From: Streptomyces sp. ICC1
Lineage (GTDB): Bacteria; Actinomycetota; Actinomycetes; Streptomycetales; Streptomycetaceae
Direction of reading: 5' to 3'
DNA length: 64,000 nucleotides
Assembly: GCF_003287935.1 (NCBI RefSeq)
Contig: NZ_CP030287.1
Coordinates: forward strand, 868,001-932,000
The notes beneath the pieces were generated by a model. It did not search any database, was not told where the DNA came from, and worked only from the letters and a program-made list of their open reading frames with translations. A program made the position numbers and the translations under genes. Positions 32,234-40,985 of the stretch are shown one piece after another (the stretch's first letter is position 1; every line of letters begins with the position of its first letter).

Positions 32234-33577
32234 ATGCGTATGACGGCAGTGGTCGGTACGGCACTGTCGCTGGGCCTTGTCGCCGGGTGCTCCGCAGGGG
32301 CGGGGACGGACGCCAAGGCCGGTGGGGGGACGCAGAAGGCGGGGGAGGCGTCACCGTCTGCCGCGAAGGGCCCGGTCTACGCGGGCGCGCCGGTGCCCGG
32401 GCTGGCCAAGGAGCAGGCGTGGAGCCTGCCGGGCGGCGGCGGGATGACCTGCGCGGGTGAAGCGTCCAAGGGGGACAAGACGGAGCGCAGCATCTGCGCG
32501 CTGGGGGACGCCGTCGTCGTCACCGGGCCATCGGACACGGGCGGCCTCACCGCCCGGCTCCTCGACGCCAAGAGCGGCGAGGTGCGCAAGAAGTTCGACT
32601 TCGAGAAGCCCGCGGACGGCGGGTCCGCGACGTACGCGCCGGAGCGGCTCGTGCAGGTCGGCGAGTGGCGGGACGGTTCGCCGGCGCTGCTGGTGCGTAC
32701 CCGTGTCGACACGCCGGAGAAGGACCTGAAGAAGGCCTCCACCCAGACCGTGCTGACCATGTACGCGCCGTCCGGCGAGCAGTTGGGGAGCTCGACCTTC
32801 GACGGGGATTCCCGTATGGACACCCCGGTCCGGGGCGGCTACGTCGTGGACACCAGCGCCGGCGGCGGCGACGCCAGGTTCCTCCCGATCGGTGCCGGGG
32901 AGACGTTGAACCCCGGCTTCTCGTACCTCGGAAGCAAGGGGCAGGTCGGCCCCGGCCTCGGCTACTCCTGGACCGAGGAGACCACCTTCCAGCCGTACGC
33001 CGGGTGGCTGGTCGCGACGGACATCCGATCGGGCAAGAAGGCGTGGAGCACGAAGGACCTCGCGCCGCCGGCCGCCATCGCCAAGCTGGTCACCCCGGAG
33101 TCGGCGACCACCGCGCGGATGGCCCCGCTGCACGGGGACAAGGCCGTCCTCGAGTGGTCCGCGTACGGCCGGACCGAAGCGGTCCTGACGTCGATCGACC
33201 TCAAGACCGGTCGCCGGATCGCCGAGGGCCCGGGCATCGACGCCAACGGCACCGTCGATGACGACGGCCAGGCCGTCTCACCCGACGGCAAGACCGCCGT
33301 CGTGCAGTACGGCAAGGGCGCCGTCGCCTGGAATCCGGAGACCGGCAAGGAGCTGTGGCGCCAGGCGAAGGACGAGCAGAACATCAGGCCGCGGGCCCTC
33401 CCGGGCAACGGCGTCCTCTACGCGGTGCTGGAGAGCGGGAAGGCCGTCGCCCTCGGCGCCGGGGACAAGAAGCTGCTCACCGCCGAGATGGAGGAACTGC
33501 CGCAGTTCACGGCGAACGGGTACGCCGTCGTCCGCAGCGCCGACGGCCTCTTCGTCTTCGCCACCCAGCCCGTCTGA
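32234..33577 (+). CDS. Beta-propeller (PQQ-like repeat) lipoprotein
   Basis: This is an exported lipoprotein of about 447 residues. The signal peptide MRMTAVVGTALSLGLVAGC has the lipobox LVAGC near residue 19. A Gly/Ala/Ser linker is followed by repeats typical of PQQ-like propeller blades: GGLTARLLDAKSGEVRKKFD, GWLVATDIRSGKKAWST, LTSIDLKTGRRIAEG and AVAWNPETGKELWRQ. The ligand is unknown. ATG 32234 is preferred over a TTG at 32225, which lies too close to the GGGA site. It ends 4 bases from the convergent permease gene. Confidence 0.85.
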   Translation: MRMTAVVGTALSLGLVAGCSAGAGTDAKAGGGTQKAGEASPSAAKGPVYAGAPVPGLAKEQAWSLPGGGGMTCAGEASKGDKTERSICALGDAVVVTGPSDTGGLTARLLDAKSGEVRKKFDFEKPADGGSATYAPERLVQVGEWRDGSPALLVRTRVDTPEKDLKKASTQTVLTMYAPSGEQLGSSTFDGDSRMDTPVRGGYVVDTSAGGGDARFLPIGAGETLNPGFSYLGSKGQVGPGLGYSWTEETTFQPYAGWLVATDIRSGKKAWSTKDLAPPAAIAKLVTPESATTARMAPLHGDKAVLEWSAYGRTEAVLTSIDLKTGRRIAEGPGIDANGTVDDDGQAVSPDGKTAVVQYGKGAVAWNPETGKELWRQAKDEQNIRPRALPGNGVLYAVLESGKAVALGAGDKKLLTAEMEELPQFTANGYAVVRSADGLFVFATQPV

Positions 33578-33580
33578 CGG

Positions 33581-35443
33581 TCACCCCGGCCCCGCGCCTT
33601 GCGCCCGCGCGTGGCGGCGCAGCGCGCGGGCCGCCGGGAGGAGGGTGCTCAGGATCGCGAGGACGGTGCAGACGGCGGCCGCCGCGGCCATCGGGAGCCA
33701 GGGGACCACGACCGGGGAGTCGACACCGAGGACCGCCAGGGCGGCGCGCATGCCCGCCAGGTTGAATGCCGTGACCGCCGTGCCGAGGAGGGCTCCGACC
33801 GCGGCCGTCAGCAGGGACTCGGCGGTCGTCACGGCGAGGACCTGGGTGCGGGTGGCGCCGGCCAGGCGGAGCAGGCGCAGTTCGCCGGCCCGGTCCGAGG
33901 TCGCCATCAGCAGGGTGTTGGCCAGCGCGATCGCCGTGTAGACCAGCGCGATGCCGATGACCAGGACGAAGCCGAGCACGGTGAAGCGGTTGGCGCGGGG
34001 GTGCGTCGCCTCCACCCAGTCGGCCTTCGAGCGCAGCGTCGCGTCCCAGCGCCCCGCCGCCTCCCGGACCGCGGCGGACGCGGCCGGCGGGGCCTTCACC
34101 TCGATCCGGGAGACCTGCGCGCCCGGGGCGTTGCGCGCCGTCACGTAGGCGCCGTTGTCGCCGGTGCCGGTCCGCATCACCGCCACCACGCGCAGGTGCG
34201 CGGCCGTCCCGTCCGCCCGCCACAGGGGTACGGAGTCCCCGACCCGGTGCTGCCACCACTCCTCCGTGACCACGATGCCCCCGTCGTCCAGGTCCGCCAC
34301 CGACCCCGCCACCACCGGCAGCCGGGAGACCGCCGCCAACGCCGCCGGATCGACCGCCGAGGCCTCCGTCCGGACCTTCACGAAGCCCTCCTCCAGGACC
34401 GTCAGCTCCGTCCCGGCCACCGACAGGGCGCTCGCGCCCGGGATCTCGGGGTGCTGCGGCAGCCGGCCGCCCGTCAGCACCCAGTCCGCGCCGGTCCTGC
34501 CGCGGGCCTCCACCGCCTTCGCCTCGGCCAGGGTCAGGACCGAGCCCACGAGCGACCCGGTCAGCGCGACCATCACCAGCACCGGCGCCGCCACCGCCGC
34601 CGTCCGGCGGATCCCGGCCGAGGCGTTCGCCCGCACCAGCCGGCCCGCGTAGGAGGTCAGCCGGACCGGGACCCACATCAGCAGCCGCACGACGGGCCGT
34701 ACGAGCACGGGGGCCAGCAGGCCGCACGCGGAGATCAGCAGCATCGGCTGCCAGGTGTACGTCTTGCGCTTCAGCAGGCTGCCCGGATCCGTGCCGAGCC
34801 GCCAGCCGGCGAAGGCGACCGCGAACAGCAGCAGCCCGCCCCCGGCCGCCCACCGGCCCGGCGTCATCGGACGCTCGTCCGTCGCGGCCTCCCGCAGCGC
34901 CTCCAGCGGGCCGACCCGGCCCGCCCGGCGGGAGGCGGCGTACGCCCCCGACAGGGCGACCACCAGGCCGGTCCAGAACGCCGCGTGCAGCGGCCAGGCC
35001 TGATCCCCGATCAGGTACGAGGCGGGCGCCAGCCCCTGCGAAACCGTCCACCGCGCCATCAGCGGCGCACCCGCCCGCCCCAGGACGAGACCCGCCGCGG
35101 ACCCGGCCAGCCCGACGGCCGCCGCCTCCGTCATCACCAGGCGCCGCAGCTGCCCCGGTGTCGACCCCGCCAGCCGCAGCAGCCCCAGCTCGCGCCGCCG
35201 CTGCGCCACGGCGTACGAGAACGTGGACGCGACCACGAACACCGACACGAACGAGCTCACCGCGCCCGCCGTGCCCAGCATCGAATTGAGGCCCACCACC
35301 TCCACACCCGCGGGCAGCGCCGCCGAAGCCGCGAGCCCCAGTCCCATGACGGTCATCAGCGCGACCCCCAGGGCCACTGCCACGAACGTCCCCACCTGTG
35401 TCATCCAGCGCCGCCGCAGCGACCTCAACGCGATGTTCAGCAT
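33581..35443 (-). CDS. FtsX/MacB-type ABC transporter permease
   Basis: This is a 620-residue membrane protein with two copies of the FtsX fold. It begins MLNIALRSLRRRWMTQVGTF and has about eight or more helices. The cytosolic coupling segments RRRELGLLRLAGSTPGQLRR (first half) and RAGELRLLRLAGATRTQVLA (second half) are repeated family motifs. An extracytoplasmic domain lies between. Such permeases normally pair with a LolD/MacB-like ATPase, but none is encoded beside it. The neighbours are a lipoprotein and a two-component system in the opposite orientation, which often regulates such transporters. Confidence 0.88.
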   Translation of the reverse strand: MLNIALRSLRRRWMTQVGTFVAVALGVALMTVMGLGLAASAALPAGVEVVGLNSMLGTAGAVSSFVSVFVVASTFSYAVAQRRRELGLLRLAGSTPGQLRRLVMTEAAAVGLAGSAAGLVLGRAGAPLMARWTVSQGLAPASYLIGDQAWPLHAAFWTGLVVALSGAYAASRRAGRVGPLEALREAATDERPMTPGRWAAGGGLLLFAVAFAGWRLGTDPGSLLKRKTYTWQPMLLISACGLLAPVLVRPVVRLLMWVPVRLTSYAGRLVRANASAGIRRTAAVAAPVLVMVALTGSLVGSVLTLAEAKAVEARGRTGADWVLTGGRLPQHPEIPGASALSVAGTELTVLEEGFVKVRTEASAVDPAALAAVSRLPVVAGSVADLDDGGIVVTEEWWQHRVGDSVPLWRADGTAAHLRVVAVMRTGTGDNGAYVTARNAPGAQVSRIEVKAPPAASAAVREAAGRWDATLRSKADWVEATHPRANRFTVLGFVLVIGIALVYTAIALANTLLMATSDRAGELRLLRLAGATRTQVLAVTTAESLLTAAVGALLGTAVTAFNLAGMRAALAVLGVDSPVVVPWLPMAAAAAVCTVLAILSTLLPAARALRRHARAQGAGPG

Positions 35444-35553
35444 GGTCCCCAGCCAACCGCCGCGGCCGCGCCCGGTCAGCGGGGCAGGGGCGAGTCCCGA
35501 AGGTAGGGCCAGCACTACCGCGCGGGGCCCGGCCACCCGCCTACGGTGGCCGC

Positions 35554-37011
35554 ATGCCGCCTTCCCCCCTCGGCCGTCTCTTTCGGATCTTGCCGGGCCC
35601 GCGACGCCCGGCACCGCGCCTGGCCGCGTTGGCGGGACGCCCGAGTACGTCCAGTACACGGAGCGCCCCTCCGCCTTGCCATGCACGGCACCAGACGCCG
35701 CGGGTTCGGCCGACAAGATCCGAAAGAGACGGCCTCGGCCCGGATCCGGGCCGGTACCTGCGCTCCGCCCGGCCGTGGCGCTCCGCCGCCTACCTGCTCG
35801 GCGGCGGCCTCGGCGGCGCCCTCGCGTTCCTCGTGCTGCTGCTGCTCGCCGTCTGCGGGACGGTCCTCGCCGTCGTCCTCGTCGGCCTGCCGCTGCTGGC
35901 CGCCCTCGCGCTGGCCGGAGTGCCCTTCGCCGCCCTCGAACGGCGCCGGCTGCTGCTGGTCGACCCCGTGCCCGTGCCCGACCCGCACCGCGATCCGGAC
36001 CGTACGGGGCTCACGGCGTGGGCCCGCACCCGCTTCCGCGAGCAGGCGACCTGGCGGGAACTGGGCTACGTGCTCCTCGCCGCCACCGTCCTGTGGCCGC
36101 TGGAGCTGCTCGCCGTCGGCGCGGCCCTCTACGTCCCCGCCGACCTCATCGCCACCCCCGTCCTGCTCGCCCTCGACGGACAGCAGGCCAACCCGCTCTC
36201 CTTCCACGGCGTCACCGGCTACCCGGCCGCCCTGCTGTGCGCCGCCGCCGGACTGCTGCTGCTCCCGCTCTTCCTCTACGGGCTCGGCGTACTGGCGGCC
36301 GCCCGCGCGGCCCTGGCCCGCCTGATGCTCAGCCCCGGCCGGGCCGATCTGGCCGTCAGGGTCACCGAGCTGACCAGCTCCCGGGCCCGGCTGGCGGCCG
36401 CCTTCGACGCCGAGCGCCGGCGCATCGAGCGGGACCTGCACGACGGCGCCCAGCAGCGGCTCGTCGCGCTGTCCATGACGCTGGGCCTGGCCCGGCTCGA
36501 CGCCCCGCCGGGCAGCGCGCTCGCCGGGCAGCTCGCCGCCGCGCACGCCGAGGCCGGCCGGGTGCTGACCTCGCTGCGCGAGCTCATCCACGGCATCCAC
36601 CCGCAGGTCCTCACCGACCGGGGGCTGCCCGACGCCGTCGCCGATGTCGCCGACCGTTCGCCGATCCCCGTCGACACCGACTTCGACCTCCCGGGCCGGC
36701 TGCCCGAACAGGCCGAGTCCGCCGGGTACTTCTTCGTCAGCGAGGCCCTCGCCAACGCGGTCCGGCACAGCGGGGCGAAGCGGATCACGGTCACCGGCCG
36801 CCACGACGGCGCGCGCCTGACCGTGGAGGTGGCGGACGACGGCCGCGGCGGCGCGGACGCGGCGCGGGGGAGCGGACTGACGGGACTGGCCGACCGGGTG
36901 TCGGTCGTGGACGGCAGACTGACCCTGACCAGTCCTCCCGGAGGCCCGACCCTGCTGCGTGTGGAGATCCCTTGCATTCCGAGCCCGCCGAAGGAACCGC
37001 AGCTCCCCTGA
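35554..37011 (+). CDS. Sensor histidine kinase (HisKA_3 type)
   Basis: This 485-residue membrane sensor kinase has four hydrophobic helices (about residues 75-235) forming a sensor domain. It then has DAERRRIERDLHDGAQQRLV, with the phosphoacceptor His in the HisKA_3 box, and a HATPase with SEALANAVRHSGAKRI and VADDGRGGA. Residues about 8-62 are encoded by the inverted-repeat insertion at 35572-35734. Removing that insertion plus one TC restores a plausible N-terminus, MPPSPLGPDPGRYLRSARPW. The response regulator gene overlaps its 3' end. Confidence 0.88.
   Translation: MPPSPLGRLFRILPGPRRPAPRLAALAGRPSTSSTRSAPPPCHARHQTPRVRPTRSERDGLGPDPGRYLRSARPWRSAAYLLGGGLGGALAFLVLLLLAVCGTVLAVVLVGLPLLAALALAGVPFAALERRRLLLVDPVPVPDPHRDPDRTGLTAWARTRFREQATWRELGYVLLAATVLWPLELLAVGAALYVPADLIATPVLLALDGQQANPLSFHGVTGYPAALLCAAAGLLLLPLFLYGLGVLAAARAALARLMLSPGRADLAVRVTELTSSRARLAAAFDAERRRIERDLHDGAQQRLVALSMTLGLARLDAPPGSALAGQLAAAHAEAGRVLTSLRELIHGIHPQVLTDRGLPDAVADVADRSPIPVDTDFDLPGRLPEQAESAGYFFVSEALANAVRHSGAKRITVTGRHDGARLTVEVADDGRGGADAARGSGLTGLADRVSVVDGRLTLTSPPGGPTLLRVEIPCIPSPPKEPQLP
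35572..35734. mobile_element. MITE-like 163-bp element with 21-bp terminal inverted repeats
   Basis: GGCCGTCTCTTTCGGATCTT+G (35572-35592) is the exact complement of 35714-35734. The element is flanked by TC on both sides. With a 2-bp target duplication it adds 165 bases, exactly 55 codons, so the kinase frame stays open through it. No transposase is encoded. Confidence 0.7.
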
Positions 37012-37754
37012 GCAGCACCGGCCCGACCGACCCGACCGGCCCGACCGACCCGACCGACCCGACCGGCCCGAGCGGACCGTCCGGCCCGAGCGGACCGACC
37101 GCCCGGGCGTCGCTGCGCGTCGTCCTCGCCGAGGACTCCGTCCTGCTCCGCGAGGGCCTCGTCGGCCTGCTCACCCGCTTCGGGCACCGCACGGTCGCCG
37201 CCGTCGGCGACGCGCGGGAGCTGGAGGAGGCCGTCGCCGAGCACCGGCCGGACATCGTCGTCACCGACGTGCGGATGCCCCCGGACCACACCGACGAGGG
37301 GCTGCGCGCGGCCGTGCGGCTGCGCGCGGCCCGGCCCGGCCTGCCCGTGCTCGTCCTCTCCCAGTACGTGCAGCGCTCGTACGCCGCCGAACTGCTCGAC
37401 TCCGGCGACGGGACGGCCGTCGGCTACCTGCTCAAGGACCGGGTCGGCCAGGTCGAGGAGTTCCTCGACGCGGTCGCCCGGGTGGCGGCCGGCGGGACGG
37501 TGGTCGACCCCGAGGTCGTACGCCGCCTCATCAGCCGCCGGCGCGATCCGCTGGAGCGGCTGACGGTCCGGGAGGGGGAGGTCCTCGCGCTGATCGCCGA
37601 GGGCCACTCCAACGCCGAGGTGTCCCGCCGGCTCACCGTCTCCGAGGCGGCGGTCGGCAAGCACATCGGGAACATCTTCATGAAGCTCGACCTGCCCCCG
37701 GCACAGGAGTCCCACCGCAGGGTGCTCGCGGTCCTGGCCTACCTGCGGGGCTGA
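36972..37754 (+). CDS. LuxR/NarL-family response regulator
   Basis: This 260-residue regulator pairs with the upstream kinase. After an unusual N-terminal extension of Thr-Gly-Pro/Asp-Pro-Thr and Ser-Gly-Pro repeats (about 15-45) comes the receiver. It has LAEDSVLLREGL (acidic pocket), the phospho-Asp in DIVVTDVRMPP, and the conserved Lys in GYLLKDRVG. The C-terminal LuxR HTH is LTVREGEVLALIAEGHSNAE + VSRRLTVSEAAVGKHIGNIF. The TTG at 36972 has GGAG 5 bases upstream and lies inside the kinase gene (40-base overlap), so the pair is coupled. The first receiver strand starts near residue 50. Confidence 0.9.
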   Translation: MHSEPAEGTAAPLSSTGPTDPTGPTDPTDPTGPSGPSGPSGPTARASLRVVLAEDSVLLREGLVGLLTRFGHRTVAAVGDARELEEAVAEHRPDIVVTDVRMPPDHTDEGLRAAVRLRAARPGLPVLVLSQYVQRSYAAELLDSGDGTAVGYLLKDRVGQVEEFLDAVARVAAGGTVVDPEVVRRLISRRRDPLERLTVREGEVLALIAEGHSNAEVSRRLTVSEAAVGKHIGNIFMKLDLPPAQESHRRVLAVLAYLRG

Positions 37755-37791
37755 CGGGCCCGGGCCGGGATCCGGCCGTGCCCCCCCCGCG

Positions 37792-38844
37792 TCAGAAGCC
37801 GCGGACCGAGGCGACCGTGAACGCGGTCGGGGCGCCGCTGGTGGAGGGCATGGGGCCGCCGTCCCGGTCGAACTGCGAGCGGACCACCAGGGTGCGGCCC
37901 GGGACCCGCACCAGCGTCGTCGGGATCTGGAGCGAGGGGTCCGTGACCGTGCGGACCAGGCGCGCCCGGGTGCCGTCCGCCGAGAGCTGCCAGCGGCTCA
38001 GGGTGTTGCGGGTGTTCTGGGCCGCGCGCAGTACGCCGCCGGGTGCCAGGTCGAGGCCGTCGGCGGTCTTCAGGTCGCCGCCGGTCAGGGCGGTGCGCGA
38101 GACCTCGCCCGAGCGGAGGTCGATGCGGTACAGATCGCCGGCCGTCATGTCGACGGTGAGGAGGAAGCGGCCGGCCGGGTCCGCGGCGATGCCGTTGAGG
38201 CTGAAGCTGCCCGCAGGCGACGGGGTGAGCCGCCCGCTCAGGTCGTACGCGGGCAGCAGCGGGCCGGAGCCGGCGGCGAGCTGGTCCGGGGTCACCCGGT
38301 AGACCACCGCGCGGACGCTGTCGGTCAGGTACGCGGTGCCGTCCGGGGTGATGGCCAGGTCGTTGAGGAAGCGCGGCGCGCTCCCGGGGATCTCGAAGTG
38401 GGCCACGCGCGCCCCCGAGCGGGTGTCGTACACCGAGACGCCCGAGGTGGAGTCGGTCACCCAGAGCCTCCCGCGGGCGTCGACCCGCAGCCCGTTCGCC
38501 GTGTGGCGGCCGTCGGTGCCCGAGGGCAGGAAGACCTCCGCGGCGCGGGCGCCGGGGCGGGCCCGGTAGACGGTGCCGTCCGTGTAGGAGCCGACGTAGA
38601 CCGTGCCGGTGCGGGGGTCGGCGGCTATGCCCTCCGGGAAGACCTTGGCGCCGGGGAGGGTGAACGCCGTGGAGATCCGCGCGTCCGCCGGCCGGCTGCC
38701 GGCGGTCCGGCCGTCTGCCGTCGGGCCGTCCGAGGCGCGGGCGGCCGAGGCGCGGGCGGCCGAGGCGTGGGCGGCCGGGGCCGCGCCGAGGGCGAGGGCG
38801 GTGGTCAGGGTCAGCAGGGCCGCGGGCAGGAGCTTCTTCATCAT
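37792..38844 (-). CDS. Secreted SMP-30/gluconolactonase-like beta-propeller protein
   Basis: This 350-residue exported protein has a signal peptide (MMKKLLPAALLTLTTALALG, AHA cleavage) and an Ala/Arg/Ser repeat. A six-bladed propeller follows: FPEGIAADPRTGTVYVGSYT, NGLRVDARGRLWVTDS, FLNDLAITPDGTAYLTDSV, SLNGIAADPAGRFLLTVDM, ADGLDLAPGGVLRAAQN. The metal-binding Glu/Asn/Asp positions of SMP-30 enzymes are plausible in FPEG, LNDLA and ADGLDLAP. The substrate is unknown. It is divergent from the MarR gene and probably under its control. AGAGGACG precedes the start. Confidence 0.83.
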   Translation of the reverse strand: MMKKLLPAALLTLTTALALGAAPAAHASAARASAARASDGPTADGRTAGSRPADARISTAFTLPGAKVFPEGIAADPRTGTVYVGSYTDGTVYRARPGARAAEVFLPSGTDGRHTANGLRVDARGRLWVTDSTSGVSVYDTRSGARVAHFEIPGSAPRFLNDLAITPDGTAYLTDSVRAVVYRVTPDQLAAGSGPLLPAYDLSGRLTPSPAGSFSLNGIAADPAGRFLLTVDMTAGDLYRIDLRSGEVSRTALTGGDLKTADGLDLAPGGVLRAAQNTRNTLSRWQLSADGTRARLVRTVTDPSLQIPTTLVRVPGRTLVVRSQFDRDGGPMPSTSGAPTAFTVASVRGF

Positions 38845-38882
38845 CAGACGTCCTCTTCTGTGTAGGTGAGCACGAAGATAAG

Positions 38883-38894
38883 TTAGAGCTCTAA
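38883..38894. promoter_or_regulatory. Candidate MarR operator
   Basis: TTAGAGCTCTAA is a perfect 12-base palindrome in the 77-base gap between the divergent SMP-30-like and MarR genes. MarR proteins usually bind such palindromes between divergent genes. The site would overlap both promoters. Confidence 0.65.
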
Positions 38895-38921
38895 TGCCTG
38901 CAAGGGCTTTATGATGCGGGA

Positions 38922-39359
38922 ATGACTTCCATGCCCCCCGAGGAGCGCCTCGGCTCCCACATCAAGCGCGCCGAGCAGGCGCTCCTCGGGGCGAAGAACA
39001 CGGCGGTGAAGCCGGCCGCAGTAACGGTTCCGCAGTACGCCGCGCTGCTCTGGCTCGCCGAAAAGCCCGGCATCTCCGCCGCCGCGCTCGCCCGTCTGTG
39101 CGGGGTGACGCCGCCGACGATGAACACCGTGCTGAAGAACCTCCAGGAGCGCGGGCTCGTCGAGCGGACCCCGCACGAATTGCACCGCAACGTCCTGGAG
39201 ACCCGGCTCACCGACGAGGGCCGCGCCGTGATGGAGGTGGCCGACGCGGGGGCGGTCGCGGTGGAGCGGGCGCTCGCCGCCGAGTTCAGCGGCGAGGAGC
39301 GGGAGTCGCTGATCCGGCTGCTCGGGCGGTGCGCGGAAGCGCTCGATGCCCTGAGGTGA
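38922..39359 (+). CDS. MarR-family transcriptional regulator
   Basis: This 145-residue regulator has a winged-helix core: VPQYAALLWLAEKPGISAAA, ARLCGVTPPTMNTVLKNLQE, RGLVERTPHELHRNVLETRL, TDEGRAVMEVA. The dimerisation helices lie at both ends. It is divergent from the secreted propeller gene, and a palindromic site lies between them, the usual layout for local autoregulation by a ligand-responsive repressor. Confidence 0.93.
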   Translation: MTSMPPEERLGSHIKRAEQALLGAKNTAVKPAAVTVPQYAALLWLAEKPGISAAALARLCGVTPPTMNTVLKNLQERGLVERTPHELHRNVLETRLTDEGRAVMEVADAGAVAVERALAAEFSGEERESLIRLLGRCAEALDALR

Positions 39360-39510
39360 TTCCGCGGGGCCCGGTTCCGGACTCCTGAGATTCGACGCAT
39401 GTTTTTGCGTTGTTTTGGAACTCTCCGGGGGATTCACGCATCAGGACTAATGGTGATCCCAGTCCGTTCTGTCCCACCGGGGGGCAGCCCGACCGTACGG
39501 AGCGAAGTTC

Positions 39511-40812
39511 GTGCCCCAGAACCCGCAGCGTCCGCGGCCCGATGGCGAGCCGCACCGGCAGTACCCGCCGCCGCAGCACCAGCCGTCGCAGCACCAGCCG
39601 TCGTACTGGGAGGATCCCGAGGGCCGGCCGCAGGAGCCCCAGCAGGAGCCGCACCAGCCGTCGCCGGGCGGCCCGTACGTGCCCCCGCACATATCCGGGG
39701 CCCCCGCGGACCCCGGCCCCCCGCAGCCGCCCCGCCGCTCCGGGCGCTCCCGCCGTACGGTGTGGACCGCCGCGGCCGTCGCCTTCGCGCTCCTCCTCGG
39801 CGGCGGCTCCTTCGCCGCCTGGAAGCTGGACTGGTTCTCCGGCAACGGCTCCGCGGTGAGCTTCGGCAAGACCCCGCCGCCCGCCGACGCGGGCACCGGG
39901 AAGAAGACCCCGGACGAGGCCCCGAAGACCGCGCCCACGCCGAGCGGCGACCCCGACGTACAGCAGGCGACGGGCCCGGCGGCCGCCTTCAAGCAGACCG
40001 CCAAGCTCGACGACGGCACGATCATCGCCAAGACCCGCCTCGTCGGCGCCAAGTCCGGCTTCGAGGGTGACGTCTGGGTGTGGACGCCCAAGGAGTACGA
40101 GGACCCGAAGTACGCCAAGAGCGGCTTCCCGGTCCTCATCGCGCTCCCCGGCGGCAACGGCTACCCGGCCAACTACTGGTCCGACCGCAGCCTCGGCCTC
40201 CAGAAGGCCATCAGCGAGGGCGTCCAGGCCGGTACGAGCCTGCCGTTCATCGTGATCATGCCCGTGCTGAACCCGGACGCGAAGTACTACTACGACGGCT
40301 CCGACATCCCCGGCCAGCCCAAGATGGGCACCTGGATCGCCGAGGACATCCCGGACTTCACCCGCGCCAACTTCCGTACGTACAAGTCCCGCGACGGCTG
40401 GGCCTTCATGGGCTCCTCCTCCGGTGCCTTCGTCGGGATGAAGCAGCTCCTCCAGCACCCGGACAAGTTCAAGGCCGTGATCGCCAGCGGCGGCGAGATC
40501 GTTCCCGACTCCCCGCTCTGGAAGGGCCACCAGGCGGAGATGGACGCGAACAACCCCGAGACGCTGGCGCAGAAGCTGATCGACGCGGGCGGCCCCGAGG
40601 TCCACATCAACTTCCAGATCGGGACCAAGGAGAGCGGCAAGCAGCGGATGACGCAGTTCCAGGAGAAGTACGGCAAGGGCCCGGTCAAGATGACCATCCG
40701 CGACATCCAGAACGGCGAGCACAACGGCTGGCACTACGTGCGCGGCATGAAGGAAGGCTCGCTGGAGTGGATCAGCAAGGTCCTGAAGGGCCCGAAGCCC
40801 GAAGCCGGCTGA
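39511..40812 (+). CDS. Membrane-anchored alpha/beta-hydrolase esterase (paralogue 1)
   Basis: This 433-residue protein has a Pro/Gln-rich cytoplasmic N-terminus (about 1-80), one membrane helix (TVWTAAAVAFALLLGGGSFAA) and an extracytoplasmic esterase domain of the antigen-85/esterase-D-like group. The nucleophile Ser is in WAFMGSSSGAFVG, and the catalytic His is in QNGEHNGWHYVRGM. Other segments include PVLIALPGGNGYPANYW and KMGTWIAEDIPDFTRANF. It starts at GTG with GGAGCGAAG upstream. The next gene encodes a close paralogue, so the pair arose by duplication. The substrate is unknown. Confidence 0.85.
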   Translation: MPQNPQRPRPDGEPHRQYPPPQHQPSQHQPSYWEDPEGRPQEPQQEPHQPSPGGPYVPPHISGAPADPGPPQPPRRSGRSRRTVWTAAAVAFALLLGGGSFAAWKLDWFSGNGSAVSFGKTPPPADAGTGKKTPDEAPKTAPTPSGDPDVQQATGPAAAFKQTAKLDDGTIIAKTRLVGAKSGFEGDVWVWTPKEYEDPKYAKSGFPVLIALPGGNGYPANYWSDRSLGLQKAISEGVQAGTSLPFIVIMPVLNPDAKYYYDGSDIPGQPKMGTWIAEDIPDFTRANFRTYKSRDGWAFMGSSSGAFVGMKQLLQHPDKFKAVIASGGEIVPDSPLWKGHQAEMDANNPETLAQKLIDAGGPEVHINFQIGTKESGKQRMTQFQEKYGKGPVKMTIRDIQNGEHNGWHYVRGMKEGSLEWISKVLKGPKPEAG

Positions 40813-40985
40813 CCGGGGTCCCGCTCCCGGAGCGCTCCGGGGCGTTCACCCGCGTGGCCCTCGCCACGTCCGTCCGTCCCAGGCAACCCGGCCGGTCGTT
40901 CATACCTCTGTTAAGGATGTAAGGGCGACCAATCGGTCGGCCCCGCGCTTCCGCGGGGGCGCCGGAGAGGGAACGGGAACATTCC

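Noticed and set aside
35444..35716. An N-terminal extension of the FtsX permease to 35716
   Set aside because: The extra 91 residues lie antisense to the kinase start and the inverted-repeat element. MLNIALRSLRRRW is the normal family start.
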